64,000 nucleotides of DNA from [Pantoea] beijingensis (GCF_022647505.1 NZ_CP071409.1:2232001-2296000); one strand, 5' to 3'. Numbered from the stretch's first letter, positions 10,938 through 20,711 are shown. Program-made: numbers and translations. The notes: a model not told the origin generated them from the sequence alone.

Positions 10938-12419
10938 TCAAACATCATCTGCGGCGACCTTGTAATCGGGGTCATCCAGCTCATGCAGGCACCAGGGGCC
11001 TGCCTGTTTCAGCAAACTAATGCAATCCTCACTCAGATGACGCAGCAACAGGATTTTCCCTGCTTCCTGATAGCGCGTGCTGAGTTTATCTATGGCCTCA
11101 ACGCCACTTGAATCCATCACCCGAGTACGGGCAAAATCAATCACCACCCGCTGCGGATCGCTGGCGGGCGTAAACAGCTCAGCAAAACCGGCAGCCGAAC
11201 CAAAGAACAGCGGCCCTTCAAGCTGGTAGGTTTTTTCATTATCCTGTTCGGTTTGTTTCACAATGGTGATACGCGCATGTTGCCAGGCGAATACCAACGC
11301 CGAAATAATTACGCCAAAAATCACTGCCATGGCTAAATCGGTATAAATCGTCACCAGCGTAACCGCAATCATAATCACTGCATCGGCCTTTGGCATGCGT
11401 TTCAGGCGGCGGATCGAGCTCCATTCAAAAGTGCGAATGCACACCACAAACATAATCCCTGCCAGCGCCGCAACGGGCAGAAGCGCAATCCAGGATGACA
11501 GGCTGATAACAAACAGGATCAGCAGCAACGCACCTACGGCATTCGATATCCGCCCGCGCCCGCCGGAGGTAAAGTTGATGATCGATTGTCCAATCATCGC
11601 ACATCCGGCAAAGCTGCCAAAGAAACCGCAAAGCGTGTTACCCAGCCCCTGAGCGACACACTCTTTATTCCCTGCCCCTTTTTTACTGCCCATTTCATCA
11701 AGTACCGCCATGGTCAATAGCGACTCAATTAATCCCACCAGCGCAATGACTACCGAATACGGCAGCACAATCTTCAGCGTTTGCAGGCTAAACGGCGCAT
11801 CCGGCAGATGAAACATCGGCAAGTCACCGGCAATATCCGCAAGATCGCCTACCCGCTTGGTATCAAGATGAAAACCAATAGCAATGGCGCTAATCACAAT
11901 CAGCGCGGCCAGCGAACCGGGTATCACTTTCGTAAATTTTGGGAATAGCCAGACGATCAGCATCGCCAGTGCCACTAGCCCGTACATCAGCGGCCCCTGG
12001 TTTTTAATCATCGGGATTTGCGCCAGGGCGATAACAATGGCCAGGCCGTTAACAAACCCGAATATTGCCGGCTGAGGAACTAAACGTATAAATTTGCCCA
12101 GCCGCAACACACCTATCGCGATCTGAATCAAACCGGCCAGAATAGTTGCCAGCAGTACATACTCGTAACCGTGCTGGTTAATCAAACTGATCAGGACCAC
12201 GATAATTGAACCGGCTGCACCAGAAATCATGCCCGGCTTTCCGCCAAAAAATGCGGTAACCAGCCCCAACATAAAAGCAGTGTGTAGGCCAATTATCGGC
12301 GACAGACCCGCAAGTAAAGAGAATGCTGTGGCTTCCGGTATCAGCGCCACAGCAACAACAGAGCCAGCCAGCACATCATTTTTGACGTCCCGCGCCCTGA
12401 AGTGACTCAGGTTAAACAT
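10938..12419 (-). CDS. SulP family anion transporter with STAS domain
   Basis: Inner-membrane SLC26/SulP transporter of 493 residues, with about 10-14 transmembrane segments over residues 1-390 and a cytoplasmic STAS domain after them. The STAS phospho-site-like segment reads VIDFARTRVMDSSGVEAI. Substrates in the family are sulfate, bicarbonate, C4-dicarboxylates or chloride; the sequence does not settle which. It is not dauA/ychM: it is shorter, the N-terminus differs throughout, and it sits between pth and ychF rather than between prs and ychH. It may functionally replace the missing dauA, or be independently acquired. GC content is like the neighbouring core. Confidence 0.9.
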   Translation of the reverse strand: MFNLSHFRARDVKNDVLAGSVVAVALIPEATAFSLLAGLSPIIGLHTAFMLGLVTAFFGGKPGMISGAAGSIIVVLISLINQHGYEYVLLATILAGLIQIAIGVLRLGKFIRLVPQPAIFGFVNGLAIVIALAQIPMIKNQGPLMYGLVALAMLIVWLFPKFTKVIPGSLAALIVISAIAIGFHLDTKRVGDLADIAGDLPMFHLPDAPFSLQTLKIVLPYSVVIALVGLIESLLTMAVLDEMGSKKGAGNKECVAQGLGNTLCGFFGSFAGCAMIGQSIINFTSGGRGRISNAVGALLLILFVISLSSWIALLPVAALAGIMFVVCIRTFEWSSIRRLKRMPKADAVIMIAVTLVTIYTDLAMAVIFGVIISALVFAWQHARITIVKQTEQDNEKTYQLEGPLFFGSAAGFAELFTPASDPQRVVIDFARTRVMDSSGVEAIDKLSTRYQEAGKILLLRHLSEDCISLLKQAGPWCLHELDDPDYKVAADDV

Positions 12420-12762
12420 ATCTATTCACTTATTTGGTTATAGTAGAAACTACTGCGCCGCCGAAAGGATCGGGAGCAGTCATGCCGTCAGAGCGACAGC
12501 CTGCGCAACTGGCGTTGCGTACTGGGGGGAAACTCAGGGTGGCGTAAGCTTCACGTTATTCATCCGCAGGCTACTCCGCTGATTAAAAGTCCGGGTAGTA
12601 TCGGAAAATAAGATAGCGATCACAAGTATTAACACACCTCTGAAGGTGAAATCCGCGCCATAACGGCGAAGATTACGTGTATAATGCTGAAAGTTTTTTT
12701 CTACGACATCATTAAGGCATTTTTTAATGTCTTAATATTCAAGCAATTAAGGTGATTCAAAC
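12420..12762. promoter_or_regulatory. Divergent sulP/ychF upstream region
   Basis: A 343-base spacer between divergent genes that carries both promoters. Just before ychF, TGTATAATG near 12679 is a good -10 element. The sequence around 12705-12735 contains a short repeated CATTAAG/CTTAATG pair. No gene is seen. Confidence 0.45.
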
Positions 12763-13854
12763 ATGGGATTCAAATGCGGTATTGTGGGCCTGCCTAACGT
12801 GGGTAAATCCACCTTGTTCAATGCGTTGACGAAAGCGGGGATTGAAGCTGCGAACTTCCCTTTCTGTACCATTGAGCCGAATACCGGCGTGGTGCCAATG
12901 CCTGATTCACGTCTTGATCAGCTGGCAGCCATTGTTAAGCCACAGCGTATTCTGCCGACCACCATGGAGTTTGTTGATATCGCCGGTTTGGTGAAAGGTG
13001 CATCAAAAGGTGAAGGCCTGGGCAACCAGTTTCTGACCAACATCCGTGAAACCGAGGCCATTGGCCACGTCGTGCGCTGTTTTGAGAATGACAATATCAT
13101 TCATGTTTCAGGCAAAGTGAACCCGGCAGAAGACATTGATGTAATCAATACCGAGCTGGCCCTGTCTGACCTTGAAACCTGCGAACGTGCACTACAGCGC
13201 GTGCAGAAGAAGGCCAAAGGCGGCGATAAAGACGCGAAAGCAGAACAAGCTGCACTGGAAAAATGCCTGCCACACCTCGAAAATGCCGGGATGTTACGTT
13301 CGCTGAAGCTGGATGAAGAAGAGAAAGCGGCTATTCGTTATCTGAGCTTCCTGACCCTGAAGCCAACCATGTACATCGCAAACGTCAATGAAGACGGCTT
13401 TGAAAATAACCCCTATCTTGACCAGGTGCGCGCAATTGCTGACGCAGAAGGTTCCGTGGTGGTACCGGTTTGCGCCGCGGTAGAATCTGATATTGCCGAG
13501 CTGGATGATGCCGATCGGGACGAATTTATGGCCGAGATGGGTATTGAAGAACCAGGCCTGAACCGCGTGATCCGTGCTGGCTATGCCCTGCTCAACCTGC
13601 AAACTTACTTCACCGCAGGCGTGAAAGAAGTTCGCGCATGGACGATTCCCGTCGGCGCAACCGCCCCGCAGGCTGCGGGTAAGATCCATACTGACTTTGA
13701 AAAAGGATTTATCCGCGCACAGACTATCGCCTTTGATGACTTCATAACCTACAAAGGCGAACAAGGCGCGAAAGAAGCCGGAAAAATGCGTTCAGAAGGT
13801 AAAGAATATATCGTTAAAGACGGTGATGTCATGAACTTCCTGTTCAACGTCTAA
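12763..13854 (+). CDS. ychF: Redox-regulated ATPase/GTPase YchF (Obg family)
   Basis: Ribosome-associated P-loop NTPase that prefers ATP; in E. coli it represses translation under oxidative stress. 363 residues, full length. Walker A is GLPNVGKST (about 9-17), the G3 motif is [11 protein letters not shown], and the ATP-specific NxxE-type region is IANVNED. A helical domain lies in the middle, and the C-terminal TGS domain runs from about 278 ([14 protein letters not shown]). AAGGTGATT upstream gives the ribosome site. Confidence 0.98.
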   Translation: MGFKCGIVGLPNVGKSTLFNALTKAGIEAANFPFCTIEPNTGVVPMPDSRLDQLAAIVKPQRILPTTMEFVDIAGLVKGASKGEGLGNQFLTNIRETEAIGHVVRCFENDNIIHVSGKVNPAEDIDVINTELALSDLETCERALQRVQKKAKGGDKDAKAEQAALEKCLPHLENAGMLRSLKLDEEEKAAIRYLSFLTLKPTMYIANVNEDGFENNPYLDQVRAIADAEGSVVVPVCAAVESDIAELDDADRDEFMAEMGIEEPGLNRVIRAGYALLNLQTYFTAGVKEVRAWTIPVGATAPQAAGKIHTDFEKGFIRAQTIAFDDFITYKGEQGAKEAGKMRSEGKEYIVKDGDVMNFLFNV

Positions 13855-13911
13855 ATAAAATTTGTCGTCTCATGAGGTTTTACTGAATCTCAGAATAACG
13901 TAAAACTCTAT

Positions 13912-13938
13912 AAAATCCACGCCATTGCGTGGATTTTT
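13912..13938 (+). terminator. ychF terminator
   Basis: Ten-base stem AAAATCCACG/CGTGGATTTT with a six-base loop and a trailing T run. It marks the right edge of the core block before the acquired island. Confidence 0.88.
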
Positions 13939-14066
13939 CATTTCATAAAGTCTCAACTTATCTCGTAACAACGTAGTCAAAAATGAGGGCATGGAAGAGT
14001 ACAGCATTCTTCCATCTTTATTTTAAGTGAGCACAATAACGGTATAAGAAATAAACAAGGCCCGTT

Positions 14067-14921
14067 ATGCTCACTGATACGCAATGCCGCACAGCAAAAG
14101 CGAAAGAAAAGCTCTACCGCCTCAACAATTTCAATGGCTTATACCTTGAAGTCAAACCTAGCGGCAAGAAGACGTGGTGTTATCGATTTAAGCTTAACGG
14201 CAAATCAAGCATGTTTGCATTTGGTGAGTACCCAGCGGTAAAACTTCGTTGAAACGAGGGAGAAATGCGAGCAAGCGCGTAAGCAAGTCGCAGATGGAGT
14301 TAGTCCGACACAGGCCCGTCAGTTAGATAAGATCCGCAAGATTAACGACGCATCGAATACTTTTGAGCTGATCGCCAAAGAGTGGTTGCAGATGAAAGAC
14401 TGGGCCGAAATCACCAAAACGCGGCGACTGGATATGCTTGAACGTGTGGTTTTCCCGCAATTGGTAAGCTCCCGGTCAGAGAGATCACTCCACACCATAT
14501 ACTTAAAATTCTTCAGGAAACGGCTAAGCGCGGCGCTCCGACCGTTGCCGCTGAAACCCGCCGCACCGTTTCATCCGCTTTTGAGCTGGCAGTTGCGACG
14601 CTTAGAGCTGATAGCGATCCTGTATGGCCTGTGCGTATGGCCCTCCCCACCAATAAGACACAGCACAAACAGGCACTGAATCCGCAGCAAATCGGGAAGC
14701 TATTAAGCTGTTTTGACAATAGTCGTGGCTCATATCAGGTTAACTATTGCATGTGGCTTATGTGGTGGACATTGGCGCGTCCTGCAGAAGCCACCGAAGC
14801 AGAATGGACAGAATTCGATCTTGATAACGCCCTATGGACCATTCCGGCAGCTCAAATGAAAGCCGAAGAGAATACGTTATTCCCCTACCCTTTCAAGCTG
14901 TCAGAATGCTACAAGGATTAA
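14067..14921 (+). pseudogene. Decayed P4-type tyrosine integrase
   Basis: Remnant of a prophage or island integrase of the DUF4102/P4 family. The N-terminus is typical (MLTDTQCRTAKAKEKLYRL, then NGLYLEVKPSGKKTWCYRF). Frame 1 stops after KLR at 14250. Homology resumes in another frame at 14386 (MKDWAEITKTRRLDMLE) and again at 14631-14870 (LNPQQIGKLLSCFDNS, LARPAEATEAEWTEFD). At least two frameshifts are present. The C-terminal catalytic Arg-His-Arg-Tyr portion is gone, so it cannot be active. No tRNA or obvious att repeat is next to it, so the original insertion site is unclear. Confidence 0.88.
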
Positions 14922-15064
14922 CCGGGCAAACGCTGATTATTAAAGATTATTTTCCACAATAATATAACAACCACATTTTGACCTGAAATTATGTAACATT
15001 ATGATTTTATGAACATTGTTTACTATATTCATTCAGCGTTATAATCCCTCTGTTTTCCATCCCT
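14922..15064. other. AT-rich spacer with no gene seen
   Basis: AT-rich DNA between the integrase remnant and the IS66 fragment. No gene, RNA or repeat is convincing. With the stretch at 15266-15563 it forms the upstream region of the cif-like gene. Confidence 0.4.
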
Positions 15065-15265
15065 CTAATAACACAGGGCATCTCCATAAGCCGATACCAT
15101 GTATCCAGTAGTGAAGGACAGTATGAGAAAGACTCTGGCGAGCAGATTTTGGCAAAGCGCGGTTCTGCCGGCATTCCCCCTTATTTCGGTTTCGATGGCA
15201 TACAGTTCACCGATGCGTATTAGCGCTTCTTCCATCAGAGCAGACGGTGTCCGGACATGACTCAC
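15065..15265 (-). pseudogene. IS66-family transposase fragment
   Basis: The minus-strand translation contains ALMEEALIRIGELYAIETEIRG, which matches the conserved region of IS66 TnpC transposases just before the C-terminal part. It has no start, no ends and no other IS66 genes. The match fades towards its 3' side (15065-15140). A relic that supports past mobile-element traffic at this site. Confidence 0.6.
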
Positions 15266-15563
15266 TTAGTCCCGTGTCTATTATTGATGGGTAAGATCAC
15301 ATCTTGCGTTAGAATATACTCACGGAAAAAATAGCTGCCGAAAAATAATGCGGACGGCAGTATTTAATTATAAAAACTACGCTTACAATTGCTGTTGACG
15401 ACGGCATAGCGCCTGTTTTGAATTCAAGCCAGACGGTTTAGAATATCAGAACCCGACTTAGACCTGTACCTACATTATGCTGGTAAGATTAAATAACTTC
15501 TTGAGATTTTCGTGGTTATTTATTCGCCACTCAATCGTATTACAACATGTGGAACGTAGTAGC

Positions 15564-16436
15564 ATGAGAAACACAATTAGCGCTTTCTATTCAACACAAC
15601 CAGACCCGCATATGCAAATCGGAGGAAACCAGCAAAATAGGATTCAAAAAATTGAAGTGTCTACTCCACATCGTGTAAACAATCCGTCGACTTTGGCAGT
15701 GCAAGATTTTGCAAACCTGAGTGCTCGAAATTTGAAGGCTAACGTGTTGCTTAATAGCGATGACGACGAACAACCAATCCATCAAAAAAATCCCACAGCT
15801 TTACTTAAGGCTATTGATGATAACGTCACGCAGACGGCAATCGCATGGGGTCGCTCAAAGAAAGATGTCGAAGATATGATTGGGAGCAGTACACGTATTA
15901 TGGATCCGGTCTGTGGCGTGTCAGCGAACAATTTAATGAAGTTGTTCCTCGATTCCGATCATTCAAGTTATGTCTATGCAAAGGCGCATCCGATATCTCT
16001 TTCTCAGCTTCAGCAGCAATTTGCTCATTTACCTGCAGATAAAAATTTCATCCTGCGTGTTAAGGATTCAGGGCTTGGGCACGCGTATGTAATTGATCTT
16101 CCAGCTAGTGCGAAATCTAAACGTGATGCATTTATTTATCAGTCTGATCTAGGAGAAGGAGCGGCTCGGCCCCTACGCCTGGAGGATTGGATGAATAAAA
16201 AAGCATCTTATCCGGTTTCACTGAATGATCTTGAAAACCATTTCATCAATATGTCGAACGGAAACATAGACCCAGAACACATAGCAAAATTGTTTGATAT
16301 TGATAGTAACCCGAAAATGCTGCGCCCCGAACGACTTGATCTACGTAAAAATAAAGGATTCAATTTTCAACTAGCTGAATACGATCTGGGAAATCTCGAA
16401 AGAAATATCAATGCTGTTAAGGCGAACTGCATTTAA
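15564..16436 (+). CDS. cif: Cif-family type III effector (NEDD8/ubiquitin glutamine deamidase)
   Basis: Predicted cyclomodulin: Cif proteins are injected by type III secretion and deamidate Gln40 of NEDD8 or ubiquitin, blocking cullin-RING ligases and the host cell cycle. From the ATG at 15564 (GGAA nine bases upstream) it has 290 residues, against 282 for EPEC Cif. The papain-like triad is visible: Cys117 in DPVCGVSANN, His173 in GLGHAYVIDLP and Gln193 in YQSDLGEG. Spacings of 56 and 20 residues equal those of EPEC Cif (C109, H165, Q185). The segment after the Gln matches the family substrate-contact loop. No type III apparatus is in the window. The gene is AT-richer than the core and lies between integrase, IS66 and IS3 remnants. 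An in-frame ATG at 15477 would add 29 residues but has no ribosome site. Confidence 0.9.
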   Translation: MRNTISAFYSTQPDPHMQIGGNQQNRIQKIEVSTPHRVNNPSTLAVQDFANLSARNLKANVLLNSDDDEQPIHQKNPTALLKAIDDNVTQTAIAWGRSKKDVEDMIGSSTRIMDPVCGVSANNLMKLFLDSDHSSYVYAKAHPISLSQLQQQFAHLPADKNFILRVKDSGLGHAYVIDLPASAKSKRDAFIYQSDLGEGAARPLRLEDWMNKKASYPVSLNDLENHFINMSNGNIDPEHIAKLFDIDSNPKMLRPERLDLRKNKGFNFQLAEYDLGNLERNINAVKANCI

Positions 16437-16758
16437 AGATACTTATCTTTAGCAATAGGTATCCTACGGCATACCCAAAGGTTTTCCTGATGTGCCTGTA
16501 AAGTTCTGCTACTAACAGGCACAGTGATCCTACCGCGTAATGTAGACAGGGTCTAAACCCTGATATCCGCTGCCCGCTCATAGCAACGCCGGTATTTTTA
16601 TACACTGCCTGCATGATACGGGCCCGGAAGGGTCTGGATTATCTGCGGTGATTCAGCATCAACCAAAAAGTGTCCACTTTCAGTTCTCGTTCAGTTTCAT
16701 TACGGGATATATTAGGAGCACTATCGTAAAATGATTTTTCATAACAGGTAACATCGCA
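16437..16758. other. Spacer between cif and yajD
   Basis: A 322-base stretch without a supported gene. The sequence ACCAAAAAGTGTCCACTTTCAG near 16660 contains a short inverted repeat (AAAGTG/CACTTT). The rest shows nothing recognisable. Confidence 0.4.
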
Positions 16759-17103
16759 ATGGCACTGGTCCCCAAAAACTATACGCGTCTGGAAAGCGGC
16801 TATCGTGAGAAAGCATTAAAAATTTATCCCTGGGTATGCGGCCGCTGCTCCCGGGAGTTCGTGTATTCAAATCTACGCGAATTGACCGTCCACCATATCG
16901 ATCACGACCATACCAATAACCCGGAAGATGGCAGTAACTGGGAACTATTGTGTCTGTATTGCCATGATCATGAGCACTCAAAATACACTGAAGCCGAGCA
17001 ATACGGCACAACCGTTGTGGCGGGTGAGGATATACAAAAAGATGTCGCCGCCGCAACCTACAATCCCTTTGCCGATTTGAAGTCGATGCTTAATAAAAAG
17101 TAA
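16759..17103 (+). CDS. yajD: HNH nuclease family protein YajD
   Basis: A 114-residue protein nearly identical in pattern to E. coli YajD. A zinc-binding CGRC (about 28-31), the HNH core TVHHIDHDHTNNPEDGSNWELLC and the second zinc pair CLYCHDH are all present, so metal binding and nuclease fold are intact. Its physiological role is not known. In E. coli it lies between secF and tsx; here it is in an island of integrase and IS remnants beside the effector gene. It could be an extra copy or the relocated single copy. Confidence 0.93.
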   Translation: MALVPKNYTRLESGYREKALKIYPWVCGRCSREFVYSNLRELTVHHIDHDHTNNPEDGSNWELLCLYCHDHEHSKYTEAEQYGTTVVAGEDIQKDVAAATYNPFADLKSMLNKK

Positions 17104-17209
17104 TAATATCATTTTGTTAGGTTATGAAATCTGGCAGAGCCACTAAAATTGCCTGCATACTGCCACACATTATTCATCGGATTTAAAAACCAAGATGACA
17201 AAACCCACC

Positions 17210-17425
17210 TTACAAGAGCAGATGCTCAATGGACTGACGCCGGGCCCGGTTGTAGAACACTTCAATGTAATCGAAGATATCCGCCCGGGCCAGATCCCGG
17301 GTTTTGTATATTCTCTTCCTGATGCGTTCTTTTTTCAGTGAACTGAAGAACATTTGACGGACGGCTTCTTCCTTAAATTCAGGTGTAAATCGTAGTTGCG
17401 CTCGAAAGACAGTTGCTATGCTCAA
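17210..17425 (-). pseudogene. Internally deleted IS3-family transposase remnant
   Basis: One short minus-strand frame joins an OrfA-like start (RFTPEFKEEAVRQ) to an OrfB C-terminus (SSLKKERIRKRIYKTRDLARADIFDYIEVFYNRARR). The whole catalytic middle is missing, so this is a collapsed IS3-type element. It is non-functional. No terminal repeats were recognised. Confidence 0.75.
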
Positions 17426-18091
17426 ACTATAGAGCAGGATCGTTTACCTGAGCGGGGTCAGTCCACTTTGTGCCAAAAGCAGAAATTGGAGTGTCAGGGA
17501 CTCTTTAAACGTGAATGGTTCATTTTACAGGGATACTTACAGTGGCAAAGATAAGAATGGGGGGCCGTAATAATTACAGAAGAGAATATAAATGAGTTAC
17601 TTGAACAATCAATATTGCTAAGTGAGAAATTGTACTCTAGTTTGAATAAGGCTGTAGATGAAAAAACTGGCAGCATCGAAAGCGAATTTTGAAATAAAAT
17701 CCTTTCAAATGGTGACCTGCCCTCAGGATTAGATACAACGCTCAGTAAGTAATGTCGGATCCTTCACTCTCAGCAGACCTTCAGCGCCACGTGCTTGCCC
17801 GCGCTGTGCCAGAAGCAAGCATTAAACCAATAAATAAGCTGTCCCCTTTTCCGCTTTGGCGAAGATCATTCCCCGCATGAACAACAGCGCTGAACTACCG
17901 CTCACTCAGGCTCTCGTCGATCAAGCACCCACTAAAATTTTCAATAAATCCGTTCTGCATCGGCTTGCCTGGTTGGACAGGTAACGCTGCCCGGCATTTA
18001 TCGTTCCAATTTTAGCCAAAGACGTAGTGCGCGCAGGCATTGTGTTTTACACTGCGCGCTGCAAAAATTGAGTCGCTAAATGATTAGGTAA
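17426..18091. other. Degenerate stretch with no supported gene
   Basis: About 670 bases between the IS3 relic and the cold-shock-like gene. Short frames here lack ribosome sites and homology. The text looks like eroded mobile-element and intergenic DNA. Confidence 0.4.
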
Positions 18092-18097
18092 ATGGTA

Positions 18098-18580
18098 ATG
18101 GCAATGAACGGAACGATCACAACCTGGTTTCAGGATAAAGGTTTTGGATTTATCAAAGATGAAAACGGCGATAACCGTTATTTCCATGTGATTAAGGTCG
18201 CCAACCCTGAGCTGATTAAAAAAAATGCGTCGGTGACTTTCGAGCCTACAACGAATAGTAAGGGATTGTCCGCCTATGCGGTGAAAGTCGCCCAGGAAAG
18301 CAAATACATCTATATCGCAGGTGAGCGTCTTAAGCTCACGTCCATCAAGTCTTATCTGGTTTACAGCGAAGAAGTGCCTGCCGATACCCGTATCGATAAA
18401 GAAAATACGTTGCTGTCTGTAGGCGTACTGATGAGTAGTATCAGGCCAAAATCAACCGCCAAACCAGGTGAAATGCGCCCGTTGAAAAAACTGGCGATCA
18501 CCACTTTCCAGGGAACGACGTTAATTTTCTCGGAAGATGAAATAGACATTGATACGACGGTAAAGCTGCTTAAAGTCTGA
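18098..18580 (+). CDS. Cold-shock-domain-like protein
   Basis: About 160 residues. The first 65 form a cold-shock/OB-fold-like domain: NGTITTWFQDKGFGFIKDENGDNRYFHV has the RNP1-type GFGFI, with a reduced RNP2-like YFHV. The C-terminal 95 residues are of unknown function and contain a conserved-looking IRPKSTAKPGEMRPLKKL. Nucleic-acid binding is inferred from the domain only. TAGGTAA upstream suits the ATG at 18098 (MAMNG) better than the one at 18092. It is a single gene with no operon partners. Confidence 0.8.
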   Translation: MAMNGTITTWFQDKGFGFIKDENGDNRYFHVIKVANPELIKKNASVTFEPTTNSKGLSAYAVKVAQESKYIYIAGERLKLTSIKSYLVYSEEVPADTRIDKENTLLSVGVLMSSIRPKSTAKPGEMRPLKKLAITTFQGTTLIFSEDEIDIDTTVKLLKV

Positions 18581-18821
18581 GATAACTCGGATGAACCCTG
18601 TGCCGAAGTCCTGCAACATGTATAAGCGCGATTTCGGCATCGCTCACCACGCCATCATCTATCTCGCTTTCCCAATACCTCAAAGTCTGCCACATGCAGA
18701 TAAATGTCCCCCTTAAAAGTGAGCGATGCGTAAAATTCGGGTTTTATCATCCGAACATGCTGCTCTGCCCATCGTAATTATCTATACTCCCCTTATCCGT
18801 CTTCATTGAATAAGGCCTCCC

Positions 18822-19172
18822 GTGTTAGCCAATATTCTTGTCGTTGTTGTTGCCGTTATACATATTTATATCCTTGTTCTTGAAATGTTTTTGTGGAATA
18901 CGCAAACAGGGCGCAAGGCATTTAATCTCAGTGCTGATTTTGCACGCGAAACCCGAGTACTGGCTGCGAACCAGGGATTGTATAACGGCTTTCTGGCGGC
19001 AGGTTTGCTTTGGGGATTATGGCTGGGGACAGGCGGAATCCAGGTTACCTGCTTTTTTCTGATCTGTGTGTTCGTGGCCGGAATTTTTGGCGCAGCCACG
19101 GCCAGTCGTAAAATACTTTATATTCAGTCTGTTCCAGCATTGGCCGCGTTGATTGCACTGCTGGTTCGCTAA
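18822..19172 (+). CDS. DUF1304 family membrane protein
   Basis: A 116-residue protein with four hydrophobic segments (about 2-20, 50-70, 74-90 and 98-115), matching the DUF1304 pattern (FLWNTQTGRKAFNL, ANQGLYNGFLAAGL). Function unknown. It starts with GTG preceded by AAGG. It stands alone, convergent with the enolase-superfamily gene. Confidence 0.85.
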   Translation: MLANILVVVVAVIHIYILVLEMFLWNTQTGRKAFNLSADFARETRVLAANQGLYNGFLAAGLLWGLWLGTGGIQVTCFFLICVFVAGIFGAATASRKILYIQSVPALAALIALLVR

Positions 19173-19251
19173 AGGTGAAAAGATGTTGACCTGATGATGT
19201 CCCCCGGGTGCGCCCTGCAGAGGGGCACTAGGGGATATCATGCCACAAGCC

Positions 19252-20352
19252 CTACCTATCCTGGCGATAATAATTAAGCTTATGTTCATCAATATGTATG
19301 CCCATGCCAATGCTATCTGTCGGGATACGCATTTTACCCTCTTTAATTTCGAGAGCGTCAGCCTGTAAGTCATCGCGAATTTCAAGAAAGTTCGTTAGCT
19401 CTGCTGGTTTTTCACATGCATGTTTGAAGGCAGCACCGAAGTGCAAACTGTTTAATGTCCCGATTTGGGTATCGCCCTGATTCCCCACGTAGACGGGAAC
19501 AGATAGACCTTCGCATAAATGCAGTATTTTAGTGGATTCGGTGATGCCAGTTCTGGCCATTTTTATACATATCATCGACGATATTCCATCAAAAATTTCC
19601 CGACTAACATCAGCTAAAGAAATACAACTTTCATCGCCGCAAACGGGAATCGCCATCTCCTTATTCAGTCGATGCCTGCCGATTCGATCGGCAGCAGGTG
19701 ACGGCTCTTCAAAAAAAGCGAAGTCTAACTCTCGTATCGCGTGGTAGACGGAAATGGCCTGGTCTGCGCGCCAGCCATGATTGGCGTCAAGGTATAACGT
19801 AGCGTCCGGCAAGCATTTTCTTATTTCTGTACAGGCCTTAATATCCTTTCTATAGTCCTTACCCGTTTTAACCTTGAAACTGTTTATCCCGTATTGTTGA
19901 CGCATCGCTAACGCCTGCTCAGCCATTTTTTCCGGTGAGTCATACCCAATCATATGGCTGACGGTTAATTGATTGCTCATGCCGCCGAACAACTGATGGC
20001 AGCTCATCTGTAGATACTTTCCCATCGCATCGTGAATCGCGAGATCGATAGCCGCTTTCGCGGTGTAATTTCCCACAACCCACGCCATCTTCTGGGCTAT
20101 TTTCTCTTTATCAAAAATACGGAGATCTTTAATAGAGGGAAAAAGCCATTCATTGATAGCCGTAATGATCGATTGCTGAGATTCGCCGTAAATATAAGGA
20201 CGTGAAGGCGCTTCCGCCTCCCCCATCACGCCGTCGGTAGTCCAGAGTCGGATCAGAACGTTTTCAACGTTATCAATACGTCCCGTAGCGAACGCCAATG
20301 GTGTGATATAGGGAATTTTATAAGGGATGGTTTCTATGCGTGCAATGTTCAT
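19252..20352 (-). CDS. Mandelate racemase/muconate-lactonising family enzyme
   Basis: Enolase-superfamily enzyme of the MLE/dipeptide-epimerase subgroup, about 366 residues. Catalytic elements in order: FKVKTGKD (the KxK base), LDANHGW and FFEEP (metal Asp and Glu), CGDESC (third metal ligand), and ICIKMARTG (second lysine). This lysine arrangement fits muconate cycloisomerase or dipeptide epimerase chemistry; the substrate is not determinable. The ATG at 20352 (MNIARIETIPYKI) is a natural family start with AAGAG upstream; an in-frame ATG at 20385 would add 11 residues. It has no pathway neighbours. Confidence 0.87.
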   Translation of the reverse strand: MNIARIETIPYKIPYITPLAFATGRIDNVENVLIRLWTTDGVMGEAEAPSRPYIYGESQQSIITAINEWLFPSIKDLRIFDKEKIAQKMAWVVGNYTAKAAIDLAIHDAMGKYLQMSCHQLFGGMSNQLTVSHMIGYDSPEKMAEQALAMRQQYGINSFKVKTGKDYRKDIKACTEIRKCLPDATLYLDANHGWRADQAISVYHAIRELDFAFFEEPSPAADRIGRHRLNKEMAIPVCGDESCISLADVSREIFDGISSMICIKMARTGITESTKILHLCEGLSVPVYVGNQGDTQIGTLNSLHFGAAFKHACEKPAELTNFLEIRDDLQADALEIKEGKMRIPTDSIGMGIHIDEHKLNYYRQDR

Positions 20353-20385
20353 GGTGAGGTCTCTTATAGAGGACGTAAACGTCAT

Positions 20386-20711
20386 CGGGCAATTATTCTC
20401 CCGTTACCTAACTCGAATACTGCAAAATGTGCTGAGAGATGTTGGTCTGCAAATCGGAAAAGTTCAACGCTAAGGCTGTGTTGTCTCGCAATGGCTGCCG
20501 TGCCAAATCATCAGGTCCCGTTTCTCCGCCTGTCTGAATCTTTCGTTTCAATAAAGAAACCAAAATTCGGTTGTGCATCCGCTCTACATGGGTAAGATCA
20601 CTAGCGTGTTGGCACAGCGTTGTGTGCAAGAAAGTAAAAACAGAATGAATAGACTTTTGTAGAATTGAGTGTGTACGCCTCATCGCTGACGGTGTCCAAT
20701 AAGGAGAAATA
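20386..20711. other. Divergent upstream region
   Basis: A 326-base spacer between the divergent enolase-family and rcnB-like genes. The minus-strand frame through it has no ribosome site or homology. AAGGAGAAAT at 20701-20710 is the ribosome site of the next gene. Confidence 0.45.

Noticed and set aside
10938..12419. Calling the SulP gene dauA (ychM)
   Set aside because: The location differs, the protein is about 60 residues shorter, and the sequence does not follow the DauA pattern.
13294..13764. 156-codon minus-strand frame inside ychF
   Set aside because: A shadow of the highly conserved ychF coding frame; no ribosome site.
13855..14066. att site for the P4-type integrase at the ychF 3' end
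   Set aside because: No tRNA, and no direct repeat of the ychF end was found on the far side of the island.
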